Below, piece by piece: positions 10,345 to 19,092 of a stretch of DNA of 63,716 nt (the stretch's first letter is position 1; the number at the start of each line of letters is the position of its first letter). Both the position numbers and the translations under genes were made by a program. This DNA is from DAOMOP01 sp035444405. Its GTDB lineage: Bacteria > Pseudomonadota > Gammaproteobacteria > Burkholderiales > Rhodocyclaceae. The stretch spans positions 1-63,716 of the forward strand of contig DAOMOP010000004.1 in assembly GCA_035444405.1 (NCBI GenBank). Reading direction: 5' to 3'. Under the pieces are notes generated by a model. It worked only from the letters and a program-made list of their open reading frames with translations, was not told the origin of the DNA and ran no database searches.

Positions 10345-11388
10345 ATGAAAAGAGGCATTGCGACCGTAGCACAGCTGCACGAGTTTGACGAGATCCTCGA
10401 TGCGCGCAGTCCGGCCGAGTTCGCAGAGGACCGCATCCCCGGCGCGCTGAGCTGTCCGGTGCTCGACGACGCGCAGCGCGCGACCGTCGGCACGATCTAC
10501 AAGCAGCGCTCGGCCTTCGAGGCACGCCGTCTCGGCGCGGCGCTGGTCGCCGAGAACATCGCCCGCCATCTGCATGCGCACTTCCAGGACCGGCCGAAGA
10601 GCTGGCGCCCGCTCGTCTACTGCTGGCGCGGCGGACAGCGCAGCGGCGCGTTCGTGAGCTGGCTGCGCCTGGTCGGCTGGGACGCCTGCCAGCTCGAAGG
10701 CGGCTACAAGAGCTGGCGACGCCAGGTCGTGGCGGAGCTGGCGACGCTGCCGCAGCGCCTCGATTTGCGCGTGCTGTGCGGTGCCACCGGCAGTGCCAAG
10801 ACGCGCGTGCTCGAGGCGCTCGCCGCACGCGGCGCCCAGGTGCTCGACCTCGAAGCACTCGCCGTGCACAAGGGTTCGGTGCTCGGCGCGGTGCCGGGCC
10901 GCGCGCAGCCGACGCAGAAATGGTTCGAGACCGGGCTGTACCAGCGCCTGCGCGCCTTCGACGCCGAGCGCCCCGTCTATGTCGAAGCCGAAAGCCGCAA
11001 GATCGGTCGCCTGCACCTGCCCGACGCGCTGATCGCGCAGATGCGCGCTGCCGCGTGCATCGCGATCGAGGCCGAGCGCGGCGCCCGCCTCGATTTCCTG
11101 GTGCGCGACTATGCCTATCTGGGGGACGACGTGGAAGACCTCGAGCGGCGCATCGGCTGCCTGAAGGGCTTGCAGAGCAACGAGACGCTCGCGCACTGGC
11201 AGGCGCTCGCGCGCGGGCACCGCCTCGCCGAGCTGTTCGCGGAGCTCATCGACCACCACTACGACCCGCTCTACCGGCGCTCGCAGAACCACAACTACGT
11301 GCGCTTTGCCGACGCCCCGCGCTTCGCGACCGCCGACCTGTCGCCCGGCGGCATCGACGCGCTGGCCGAGTGCATCCTCGCGCACTGA
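10345..11388 (+). CDS. selU: tRNA 2-selenouridine synthase SelU/MnmH
   Basis: A 347-aa protein that exchanges sulfur for selenium in 2-thiouridine at the wobble position of Lys, Glu and Gln tRNAs, using selenophosphate from SelD. The N-terminal rhodanese domain has the active-site loop YCWRGGQRSG (C93). A P-loop, CGATGSAKTRVL, follows near residue 148. The length matches the family. The 44-bp gap to divergent selD suggests joint control. Confidence 0.94.
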   Translation: MKRGIATVAQLHEFDEILDARSPAEFAEDRIPGALSCPVLDDAQRATVGTIYKQRSAFEARRLGAALVAENIARHLHAHFQDRPKSWRPLVYCWRGGQRSGAFVSWLRLVGWDACQLEGGYKSWRRQVVAELATLPQRLDLRVLCGATGSAKTRVLEALAARGAQVLDLEALAVHKGSVLGAVPGRAQPTQKWFETGLYQRLRAFDAERPVYVEAESRKIGRLHLPDALIAQMRAAACIAIEAERGARLDFLVRDYAYLGDDVEDLERRIGCLKGLQSNETLAHWQALARGHRLAELFAELIDHHYDPLYRRSQNHNYVRFADAPRFATADLSPGGIDALAECILAH

Positions 11389-11415
11389 GCTGCCGACGCG
11401 CGGCGTCGGCGGATG

Positions 11416-11970
11416 TTACGACGCCGGCAGGCGGACAATGCGGCCGGCACCGCGGACCGCGCAGATGCGCTGCACGATCGCCGCCCTGGGACGCTCGACC
11501 TCGCCCTGCTCGAACGCGACGATCGAGAACTCGCCGGCGACGCGCTCGAGCAACTCGCCGGGGGCGAGCAGAAAGTCCGGATTCGACGGGCGGCCGAAGC
11601 GCTCGTTGCCGTGCATGAAGGTCTCGTAGATCAGCACGCCGCCCGGCTCGAGCGCGTCGAACAGCATCGTCAGGCGCGGCCGGTACAGGTAGTTGGTGAC
11701 GACGATCGCATCGAAGCGGCGCCCTTCCAATGGCCACGACCCGCCTTCGAGGTCGGCCTCGACGGTCGCGACGCCATCGACCGCATCGAGCGCGCGCAGC
11801 GCCGCGCCGTCACGATCGACCGCGACCACCCGCAGGCCGCGCCCGGCGAGCCAGCGCGCATGCCGCCCGCCGCCGCAGGCGTAGTCGAGCACGCCGCCCG
11901 ACTCGCGAATCAGCGGCGCGAACCGGCATACCCACGGAGAAGGCGCATCGCGGTTTGCGTGAACCGGCAT
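11416..11970 (-). CDS. SAM-dependent methyltransferase (TehB-like)
   Basis: A 184-aa class I methyltransferase. Motif I is LDYACGGGRHARWLAGRG, an acidic residue follows in VAVDRDGAAL, and motif IV is in FDAIVVTNYLYRP. It resembles TehB/YrrT-type small methyltransferases. ATG 11970 (MPVHANRDAP) is the likely start; a longer in-frame reading runs back into the antisense of gabD sequence and shows no homology. It lies 10 bp downstream of gabD on the same strand and is probably cotranscribed. Substrate unknown. Confidence 0.82.
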   Translation of the reverse strand: MPVHANRDAPSPWVCRFAPLIRESGGVLDYACGGGRHARWLAGRGLRVVAVDRDGAALRALDAVDGVATVEADLEGGSWPLEGRRFDAIVVTNYLYRPRLTMLFDALEPGGVLIYETFMHGNERFGRPSNPDFLLAPGELLERVAGEFSIVAFEQGEVERPRAAIVQRICAVRGAGRIVRLPAS

Positions 11971-11980
11971 CGATGCGCCT

Positions 11981-13441
11981 TCAGCGGTCGATGCCGGCGA
12001 GGCACACCGACTTGATCTCGAGGTACTCGTCGATGCCGTAACGCGAGCCTTCACGGCCGACGCCGGACTGCTTGACGCCGCCGAACGGAGACACCTCGTT
12101 CGACATGATGCCGGTGTTGACGCCGACCATGCCGTACTCGAGCCCCTCGGCGACACGGAAGATGCGCCCGACGTCGCGCGCGTAAAAATACGCCGCCAGG
12201 CCGTATTCGGTGTCGTTGGCCAGTGCGACGGCCTCTTCTTCCGAATCGAAACGGAACAGCGGCGCAACCGGCCCGAAGGTCTCCTCGCGCGCGACACGCA
12301 TCGCCGGGCTCATGTCGGCGAGCACGGTGGGTTCGAAGAACAGCCCGCCGAGGCCGTGACGCTTGCCGCCGACGAGCACGCGCGCACCCTTGCCGAGCGC
12401 GTCGTCGATGTGGCTTTCGACCTTCTGGACCGCGGCGGCGTCGATCAGCGGGCCGATGTTGACGCCCTTGTCGATGCCGCGGCCCACCGTGAGCTTGCCG
12501 ACCGCCTCGGCGAGCTTCGCGGCGAAGCGCTCATAGACGCCGGACTGCACGTAGATGCGGTTCGCACATACGCAGGTCTGGCCGGCGTTGCGGAACTTGG
12601 ACGCCATCGCCCCTTCGACCGCCGCATCGAGATCGGCATCGTCGAAGACGATGAACGGCGCGTTTCCACCCAGCTCGAGCGACAGCTTCTTGATCGTCGG
12701 TGCGCATTGCGCCATGAGCAGCCGTCCGACCTCGGTCGATCCGGTGAAGGAGAGCTTGCGCACGATCGGGCTGTCCGTCAGCTCGCCGCCGATCGCGACA
12801 GGGTCGCCGGTGACGACGTTGAGCACCCCCTTCGGCAGGCCCGCCCGCTCGGCCAGCACGGCCAGCGCGAGCGCGGTAAACGGCGTCTGCTCGGCCGGCT
12901 TGACCACCACGGCGCAACCGGCCGCCAGCGCCGGTGCGACCTTGCGCGTGATCATCGCCGCCGGGAAATTCCACGGCGTGATCGCGGCGCACACGCCGAC
13001 CGGCTCGCGCAGCACGAGCAGGCGGCGGTCCAGCCCGGTCGTCGGCAGCACGTCGCCATCGGCACGGCGCGCCTCCTCGGCGAACCACTCGACGAACGAG
13101 GCGGCGTAGTGCACCTCGCCGAGTGCCTCGGCAAGCGGCTTGCCCTGCTCGGTGGTCATCATCCAGGCGAGTTCGTCGGCCGATGCGACGATCAGCTCGA
13201 ACCAGCGCCGCAGCAGGCTTGCGCGCTCCTTCGCGAGACGCTTGCGCCAGGCGGGAAAGGCGGCATTCGCGGCCGCGATCGCACGCCGCGTCTCAGTCGC
13301 CCCCATGTTCGGGACGCTGCCCAGCGCCTCGGCCGTGGCGGGGTCGCCGACGGCCAGTGTCGCACCCGAGTCGGCGGCGACCCAGGCGCCGTCGATAAAG
13401 GCCTGTTCTCGAAAGAGCGGGGATTCGTTCAGTTTTTTCAT
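11981..13441 (-). CDS. gabD: Succinate-semialdehyde dehydrogenase (NADP+)
   Basis: A 486-aa aldehyde dehydrogenase of the GabD/SSADH type. It shows the general-base motif LELGGNAPFIVFDDAD, the catalytic cysteine in FRNAGQTCVCANR, and the C-terminal VSPFGGVKQSGVGREGSRYG block typical of succinate-semialdehyde and glutarate-semialdehyde dehydrogenases. It oxidises succinate semialdehyde to succinate. The start is ATG 13441 (MKKLNESPLF). No transaminase (gabT) is adjacent. Glutarate-semialdehyde dehydrogenase is the main alternative. Confidence 0.9.
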   Translation of the reverse strand: MKKLNESPLFREQAFIDGAWVAADSGATLAVGDPATAEALGSVPNMGATETRRAIAAANAAFPAWRKRLAKERASLLRRWFELIVASADELAWMMTTEQGKPLAEALGEVHYAASFVEWFAEEARRADGDVLPTTGLDRRLLVLREPVGVCAAITPWNFPAAMITRKVAPALAAGCAVVVKPAEQTPFTALALAVLAERAGLPKGVLNVVTGDPVAIGGELTDSPIVRKLSFTGSTEVGRLLMAQCAPTIKKLSLELGGNAPFIVFDDADLDAAVEGAMASKFRNAGQTCVCANRIYVQSGVYERFAAKLAEAVGKLTVGRGIDKGVNIGPLIDAAAVQKVESHIDDALGKGARVLVGGKRHGLGGLFFEPTVLADMSPAMRVAREETFGPVAPLFRFDSEEEAVALANDTEYGLAAYFYARDVGRIFRVAEGLEYGMVGVNTGIMSNEVSPFGGVKQSGVGREGSRYGIDEYLEIKSVCLAGIDR

Positions 13442-13642
13442 GATTGTCGAGGACGGCGGCAGCCGTCGCTGGGGAGGGTTCTCACATTCGTCATTGTAGC
13501 CGCGCCCATCGGCGGGCGCCCGCGACGACGGCGCTGCACACGACATCGTGACCTAAACTGGTACCATGCTTCGGTCGCCACTTCAAGCACAGGGCGGGAG
13601 CGCTCACCGTCGCAACCCTGCCGTGCAGCACACGGAACAGGC

Positions 13643-15172
13643 GTGAACATTTCCCCCGAATCCTGCACCGATTGCCTGGACGCCGCGCATTGGCGCACCT
13701 TGGTCGCGCTGGCCGCGGATTTCGTGTGGCAGACGGACGCGCGGCACCGCTTCACGCTGTTCGCGGCAACGTCGCCCGAGCTCGCGCTTGCCGTGCCGGC
13801 CCCGAGCGGGCTCGCCGGCGAGCAGGTCGACTGGGAGCCCTATCCGGACGGCGCCGCACACGCGTGGCGGGGGCGTCTCGATCGGCATCAGCCGGTCAGA
13901 CTCGTTCTCGGTGCACGCATTGCCCAAGGCGCGGTGCGCTACCTGGAGCTGATCGGCCAGCCCTGCAGCATCGACGGGCGCTTCGCCGGTTACGTCGGTG
14001 TCGCCCACGACGTCACGCGGCGCATCGAGACCGAACGGGCCCTGCTCGACAGCCAGGCCCGCCATCAGGAGGTCATCGACTCGCTCCGCGAGGTCGTCTT
14101 CCGTACCGACGCGGACCAGCGCTTCACCTTCCTCAGTCATGCGTGGCGAGAGATCACGAATCACGCCGCCGCCGCATCGATCGGCCGGCCGCTGGCCGAC
14201 TTCGTGCATCCGGACGAGCGCCGCGCGCTCGCCCTTGCGCTCGGGCAGTTGCTCGCGGGCAAGCTCCCCGAGTATCGCGGGCAGCTCCGCCTGTCCACCG
14301 ATACCGGCGAGATCCGCTGGGTAGAGGCGAGCGCGAGACGGGTACGAAACGGCGCCACCGAAGCCGGCAGGAGCGTCGCCCTGATCGGTACGCTTGCGGA
14401 CATCTCGTCGCGCAAGATCGCCGAGATGACGCTGCGCAACGTGAACTACGAGCTCGAGGCGCGTGTGCGCATGCGCACGGCCGAGCTCGAGGCGTCGAAC
14501 CATGAGCTCGAGGCGTTCTCGTACTCGGTGTCGCACGACCTGCGCGCTCCGCTGCGTTCGATCGACGGCTTCGCGCGCATCCTCGAGGAAGAACTCGGCG
14601 AGCGGCTCGACGCGAGCTCGCGCAGCCACCTCGAACGCATTCGCCGGGCCGCAGGTCGCATGGCCTACCTGATCGACAATCTGCTCGAGCTGGCGCGGCT
14701 GTCGCGCCATGCGCTGCGCAAGGAGAATGTCAATCTGTCGGAGATCGCACTTCAGATCGTCGACGATCTTCGCCACGAGGATCCCGCACGCGAGGTCGAG
14801 TTCGAGATCACCGGCGGCCTCATGGCCACCTGCGACAAGACGCTGATGCGCGTCGTGCTCGACAACCTGTTGCGCAACGCGTGGAAATTCTCGGCACGTC
14901 GCCGGCCGGCACACATCGGCTTCGGTGCCAATCGCAGCGGCGCACGCATCGTCTTCAGCGTGTCGGACAACGGCGTCGGATTCGACATGGCGTTCGCGAC
15001 GCAGCTGTTCCGCGCCTTCCACCGCCTGCACGACCACGAGGAGTTCCAGGGCTCCGGCATCGGGCTGGCCAACGTGCAGCGCATCATCCAGCGCCATGGC
15101 GGCCAGATCTGGGCCTCGTCGGCGCCCGACCAGGGCGCGACCTTCTATTTCACGCTCGATGCGTCGCTGTAG
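13643..15172 (+). CDS. PAS-domain sensor histidine kinase, soluble
   Basis: About 509 aa from a GTG at 13643. No TM segment is seen. There are two PAS-like regions, about residues 12-130 and 140-265, then a HisKA domain with the phospho-accepting histidine in SYSVSHDLRAPLRSIDGF (H298), then an HATPase_c domain with N-box LDNLLRNAWKFS, G1 SDNGVGFDM and G2 GSGIGLANVQRI. The H-box style is the phytochrome-like class often seen in stand-alone kinases. No response regulator is adjacent, so its partner is elsewhere. The start codon is uncertain because the upstream frame stays open. Confidence 0.83.
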   Translation: MNISPESCTDCLDAAHWRTLVALAADFVWQTDARHRFTLFAATSPELALAVPAPSGLAGEQVDWEPYPDGAAHAWRGRLDRHQPVRLVLGARIAQGAVRYLELIGQPCSIDGRFAGYVGVAHDVTRRIETERALLDSQARHQEVIDSLREVVFRTDADQRFTFLSHAWREITNHAAAASIGRPLADFVHPDERRALALALGQLLAGKLPEYRGQLRLSTDTGEIRWVEASARRVRNGATEAGRSVALIGTLADISSRKIAEMTLRNVNYELEARVRMRTAELEASNHELEAFSYSVSHDLRAPLRSIDGFARILEEELGERLDASSRSHLERIRRAAGRMAYLIDNLLELARLSRHALRKENVNLSEIALQIVDDLRHEDPAREVEFEITGGLMATCDKTLMRVVLDNLLRNAWKFSARRRPAHIGFGANRSGARIVFSVSDNGVGFDMAFATQLFRAFHRLHDHEEFQGSGIGLANVQRIIQRHGGQIWASSAPDQGATFYFTLDASL

Positions 15173-15392
15173 AGCATGGAGGATCGATCGGCCACGGGGG
15201 AGAGGCTTTGATCCTGCAGACATCAGGGTAAACCACAACGAGCGAACCCACTTATTTCACGAACAATGATGGTGCACTGCGGTAAACTGCGACTACCTGC
15301 TTTAGGGTAAGTGCGCTGCCTCGGCTCGGGCAGTTCGAGCCGCACGAGTGCTGCGCACAGGCCCCGCCTTACCGGAACCGGAAGATCGACCG

Positions 15393-18080
15393 ATGAAAGA
15401 CAAGCACTATCTGACGCCCTTGCTGCAACCGCGCTCGGTCGGAGTGATCGGCGCGAGCGAGCGCGAGAATTCGCTTGGCAACGTCGTCATCCGCAACATC
15501 CTCGAGGGCGGCTACAAGGGACGGCTGTTCGCGGTCAATCCCAACCACGAGTCCGTGCTCGGTGTGCCCTGCCACAAGTCCGTCGAGGACGTGCCGCACC
15601 GTCTCGACATGGCCGTCATCGCCGTGCGCGCCGACAAGGTTCCCGCCGTCATCGACAGCTGCGGGCGCGCGGGCGTGCGCGCGGTCATCGTGCTGGCGGG
15701 CGGATTTTCCGAGACCGGACCACGCGGTGCCGCGCTCGAGCGCAGCGTGACCGAAGCCGCGCGCCGCCACCGCATCCGCCTGCTCGGCCCGAACTGCCTC
15801 GGCATCATGCGGCCCGAACTCGGCCTCAATGCGACCTTCGCCCACGCCAGCGCGCTCAAGGGCACGATCGGCCTGATCTCGCAGTCCGGGGCGCTGTGCA
15901 CCGCCATCCTCGACTGGGCCAAGCCCAACAACGTCGGCTTTTCGGCCGTCGTTTCGCTCGGATCGAGCAGCGACATCGACTTCGGCGAGGTGCTCGAGTA
16001 CATGATCTCGGATCCGCGCACCGAGAGCGTCTTCCTGTACGTCGAAGGCATCCGCGACGCGCGCCGCTTCATGAGCGCGCTGCGCGGCGCCGCGCGCGTC
16101 AAGCCGGTGCTGCTGATCAAGGTCGGCCGCCACCCCGAGGTGTCGCCGGCGATCCGCTCGCACTCGGGCGCGATGAGCGGCGACGATGCGGTCTTCGACG
16201 CGGCGCTGCGCCGCGCCGGCGTGATCCGCCTCTACAACCTCGGCCAGCTGTTCGCAGCCGCCAATGCCTTGTTCTCGCATTTCCGCCCGCGCGGCAATCG
16301 TCTGGCGATCATCACCAACGGCGGCGGACCGGGCGTGATGGCCGCCGACCGCGCCGCCGATCTGGGCATTCCGCTGTCGCAGTTCGCCGACGTCACGCTC
16401 GAGAAACTCAATGCAACCCTGCCTTCGCACTGGTCGCGCGGCAATCCCGTCGACATGGGTGGCGACGCCAGCGTCGAGCGCTATCGCGACACGCTGCAGG
16501 CGGTGCTGGACGGCCCCAACGTCGACGGCGTGCTGGTGCTGCTCACCCCGCAGGCGATCACCAACCCGACCGAGGTCGCCAACGCCGTGGTCGAGCTCGA
16601 GCGCCATGCCGACAAGCCGGTCGTGACATGCTGGATGGGCGAGGACCTGGTGCTCGAGGGACGACGCATCTTCGAGGCCGCGGGCATTCCGACTTTCCGC
16701 ACGCCCGAGCCGGCGGTCGAGCTGTTCAGCCACATCTCGGCCTATTACCGCAACCAGAAGCTGCTGATGCAGACGCCGGCGTCGCTGTCGCACCTCAACC
16801 CGCCGAGCATCGAGAGCGCACGGCTGGTGATCGAGACGGCGCTGGCCGAGCGGCGCAAGGTGCTCAACGAAATGGAGTCGAAGGCCTGCCTCGCGGCCTT
16901 CCGCATTCCGATCGCGCAGACGGTGGTGGCGCGCTCGGCCACCGAGGCGATGGTGCTGGCCGAGGAGATCGGCCTGCCGGTCGTGATGAAGATCGACTCG
17001 CCGTCGATCATCCACAAGGCCGACTCGGGCGGCGTGCGCCTGAACCTCGGCAGCCTCGCCGCGGTACGCACCGCCTACCAGGAGATCCTCGAGGAGGTGC
17101 GCCGCAACAAGCCCGACGCGGCGATCAACGGCGTCGCCATCGAGCCGATGATCCTGAAGCGCTACGGCCGCGAGCTCGTCGTCGGGGTGCGCCGCGATCC
17201 GGTGTTCGGGCCGGTGATCACCTTCGGCGAGGGTGGCAACCGGGTCGAGGCGAACCGCGATCTGGCCGTCGCGCTGCCGCCGCTCAACCGCTTCCTGGTG
17301 CGCGACCTGATCCAGTCGACGCGTGTGGCGAGCCTGCTCGGCGAGTTCCGCAACATGCCGGCGATCAACCACGAGGCGCTCGAGTTCGTGCTGCTGCGCG
17401 TCTCCGAGATGGTGTGCGAGCTGCCGTGGCTCCAGTCGCTCGAGATCAACCCGCTGATCGTCGACGAAGTCGGCGCCGTCGCGGTCGATGCGCGCCTCGT
17501 CGCCGAGAACATCGCGCCGTCGGCCGATCGCTACGATCACATGGCGATCCACCCGTATCCGTCGCACCTGATCAGCAAATGGACCCAGCCCGACGGCGTG
17601 CAGATCACGATCCGGCCGATCAAGCCCGAAGACGCCGACCTCGAGATCGAGTTCGTGCGCAAGCTCTCGCCCGAGACCAAGTACTACCGCTTCATGAACA
17701 CGATGCGCGAGCTGCCGCCGGCGATGGTCGCGCGGCTCACGCAGATCGACTACGACCGCGAGATGGCCTTCGTCGCGACGATCGACGAGGACGGCAAGGA
17801 GGTCGAGATCGGCGTGTGCCGCTATGCCGTCAATCCGGACGGCGAGTCGTGCGAGTTCGCGATCGTCGTCGCCGACGACTGGCAGCACCGCGGGCTCGCC
17901 CGCAAGCTGATGAGCGTGCTGATCGAGGCCGCGCGCAACAAGGGACTCGCCTACATGAACGGCGTCTTCCTCGCCAACAACGAACGCATGCTGCGCTTCG
18001 TGCAGGGGCTCGGCTTCGTGCTCCGGAACGATCCCGACGACAGCACCGTCAAGGTCGGCGTGCTGGCGCTGCAGGATTGA
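15393..18080 (+). CDS. Acyl-CoA synthetase (NDP-forming)-GNAT fusion, Pat-type protein acetyltransferase
   Basis: An 895-aa protein close in length to the Salmonella lysine acetyltransferase Pat. The N-terminal CoA-binding Rossmann domain (VGVIGASERENSLGNVV) is followed by succinyl-CoA-ligase-like domains and an ATP-grasp region around residues 490-700 (VVMKIDSPSIIHKADSGGV). A C-terminal GNAT domain covers about residues 735-895, with the acetyl-CoA loop in DDWQHRGLARKLM. Such fusions acetylate acetyl-CoA synthetase and other enzymes. The ligase part may be regulatory rather than catalytic. The mutarotase gene follows after 13 bp. Confidence 0.87.
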   Translation: MKDKHYLTPLLQPRSVGVIGASERENSLGNVVIRNILEGGYKGRLFAVNPNHESVLGVPCHKSVEDVPHRLDMAVIAVRADKVPAVIDSCGRAGVRAVIVLAGGFSETGPRGAALERSVTEAARRHRIRLLGPNCLGIMRPELGLNATFAHASALKGTIGLISQSGALCTAILDWAKPNNVGFSAVVSLGSSSDIDFGEVLEYMISDPRTESVFLYVEGIRDARRFMSALRGAARVKPVLLIKVGRHPEVSPAIRSHSGAMSGDDAVFDAALRRAGVIRLYNLGQLFAAANALFSHFRPRGNRLAIITNGGGPGVMAADRAADLGIPLSQFADVTLEKLNATLPSHWSRGNPVDMGGDASVERYRDTLQAVLDGPNVDGVLVLLTPQAITNPTEVANAVVELERHADKPVVTCWMGEDLVLEGRRIFEAAGIPTFRTPEPAVELFSHISAYYRNQKLLMQTPASLSHLNPPSIESARLVIETALAERRKVLNEMESKACLAAFRIPIAQTVVARSATEAMVLAEEIGLPVVMKIDSPSIIHKADSGGVRLNLGSLAAVRTAYQEILEEVRRNKPDAAINGVAIEPMILKRYGRELVVGVRRDPVFGPVITFGEGGNRVEANRDLAVALPPLNRFLVRDLIQSTRVASLLGEFRNMPAINHEALEFVLLRVSEMVCELPWLQSLEINPLIVDEVGAVAVDARLVAENIAPSADRYDHMAIHPYPSHLISKWTQPDGVQITIRPIKPEDADLEIEFVRKLSPETKYYRFMNTMRELPPAMVARLTQIDYDREMAFVATIDEDGKEVEIGVCRYAVNPDGESCEFAIVVADDWQHRGLARKLMSVLIEAARNKGLAYMNGVFLANNERMLRFVQGLGFVLRNDPDDSTVKVGVLALQD

Positions 18081-18093
18081 GCACAGGATCGCG

Positions 18094-18942
18094 ATGAGCT
18101 CGAACATCCAGGAATTCAGCTTCCACGGCCAGCCCGCCCTCGCACTTGCGACCGCCAGCGGCGCCAAGGCCATCGTCTCGCTCTTCGGCGCCCAGCTGCT
18201 GTCGTGGATTCCCGCGCGCGGCGAGGAACGCCTGTACCTGAGCGAGCAGGCGGTCTTCGACGGCAGCACGCCGATTCGCGGCGGCGTGCCGGTGTGCTTC
18301 CCGCAGTTTTCCACCCTCGGCAAGCTGCCGCGCCACGGCTTCGTGCGCGAGCGCAGGTGGACCCCGCGCGAGCGGCGCCGCGGCGACGACTACGCGATCG
18401 TCACGCTCGGGACGACCGACGACGAGCGCTCGCACGCGCTGTGGACACCGCTGTTCGACGCCGAGCTGACGGTGGCGATCGACGGCGAGCGCCTCGACAT
18501 CGAGCTCGAGATCGAGAACACCGGCCACGCCCCGTTCGCCTTCACGGCAGCGCTGCATACCTATTTGCGCGTGCGCGAGGTCGAGCATGCGCGCATCGAG
18601 GGGCTGTACGGCCGCGACTATCGCGATGCCGCCGATGGCAACCGCATCAAGCACGAGAGCGGCGAATTCGTCGCCATCGACGGCGAGACCGACCGCGTCT
18701 ATCACGACGTCGCGCGGCCGCTCGTGCTGCGCGACAGCGGCCGCAGCCTCACCATCGGCGCCGCCGGTTTTCCGGACGTGGTGGTGTGGAACCCGTGGGA
18801 GACACGCTGTGCCGCCCTGCCCGACATGCCGGCCCGCGGCTTTCGCGAGATGCTGTGCATCGAGGCGGCCGTCGCGCGCAGCAAACTGAGCCTCGATGCC
18901 GGCGAGGCGTGGTGCGGCCGGCAGACGCTGATCGCGGGCTGA
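18094..18942 (+). CDS. D-hexose-6-phosphate mutarotase (YeaD-like)
   Basis: A 282-aa galactose-mutarotase-like beta-sandwich. Family blocks seen: IRGGVPVCFPQFS near the N-terminus, KLPRHGFVRERRW with the conserved HGF, and a C-terminal VVWNPWETRCAALPDMP. It interconverts alpha and beta hexose 6-phosphates. It sits 13 bp after the acetyltransferase gene and is probably its last operon partner. It forms the left chromosomal border of the Idr region. Confidence 0.9.
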   Translation: MSSNIQEFSFHGQPALALATASGAKAIVSLFGAQLLSWIPARGEERLYLSEQAVFDGSTPIRGGVPVCFPQFSTLGKLPRHGFVRERRWTPRERRRGDDYAIVTLGTTDDERSHALWTPLFDAELTVAIDGERLDIELEIENTGHAPFAFTAALHTYLRVREVEHARIEGLYGRDYRDAADGNRIKHESGEFVAIDGETDRVYHDVARPLVLRDSGRSLTIGAAGFPDVVVWNPWETRCAALPDMPARGFREMLCIEAAVARSKLSLDAGEAWCGRQTLIAG

Positions 18943-19055
18943 GCCAGGCCGAGTCGGTGCGCCGTCACGGCGTACGTCAGCACCACGCATCACTGCTCAG
19001 CGTGGCGGGAATCACGCGTCCGCCGAAATCCCGCGCCGGCCAGCCCTTACGCTTG

Positions 19056-19084
19056 CTGACGAATACCGGAGCGGTGCCTATACA
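19056..19084 (+). promoter_or_regulatory. Candidate sigma-70 promoter of the idr-linked kinase
   Basis: CTGACG (19056-19061), an exact 17-bp spacer and TATACA (19079-19084). The ATG of the kinase is at 19093, 8 bp beyond the -10 box, with no Shine-Dalgarno sequence. If this promoter is used, the message is leaderless or nearly so. Confidence 0.5.
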
Positions 19085-19092
19085 ATCGCACC

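Noticed and set aside
15369..18323. 984-codon open frame on the minus strand opposite the acetyltransferase gene
   Set aside because: It is antisense to a gene with clear domains. Its Arg/Asp/His-rich composition is that of a GC-driven shadow frame.
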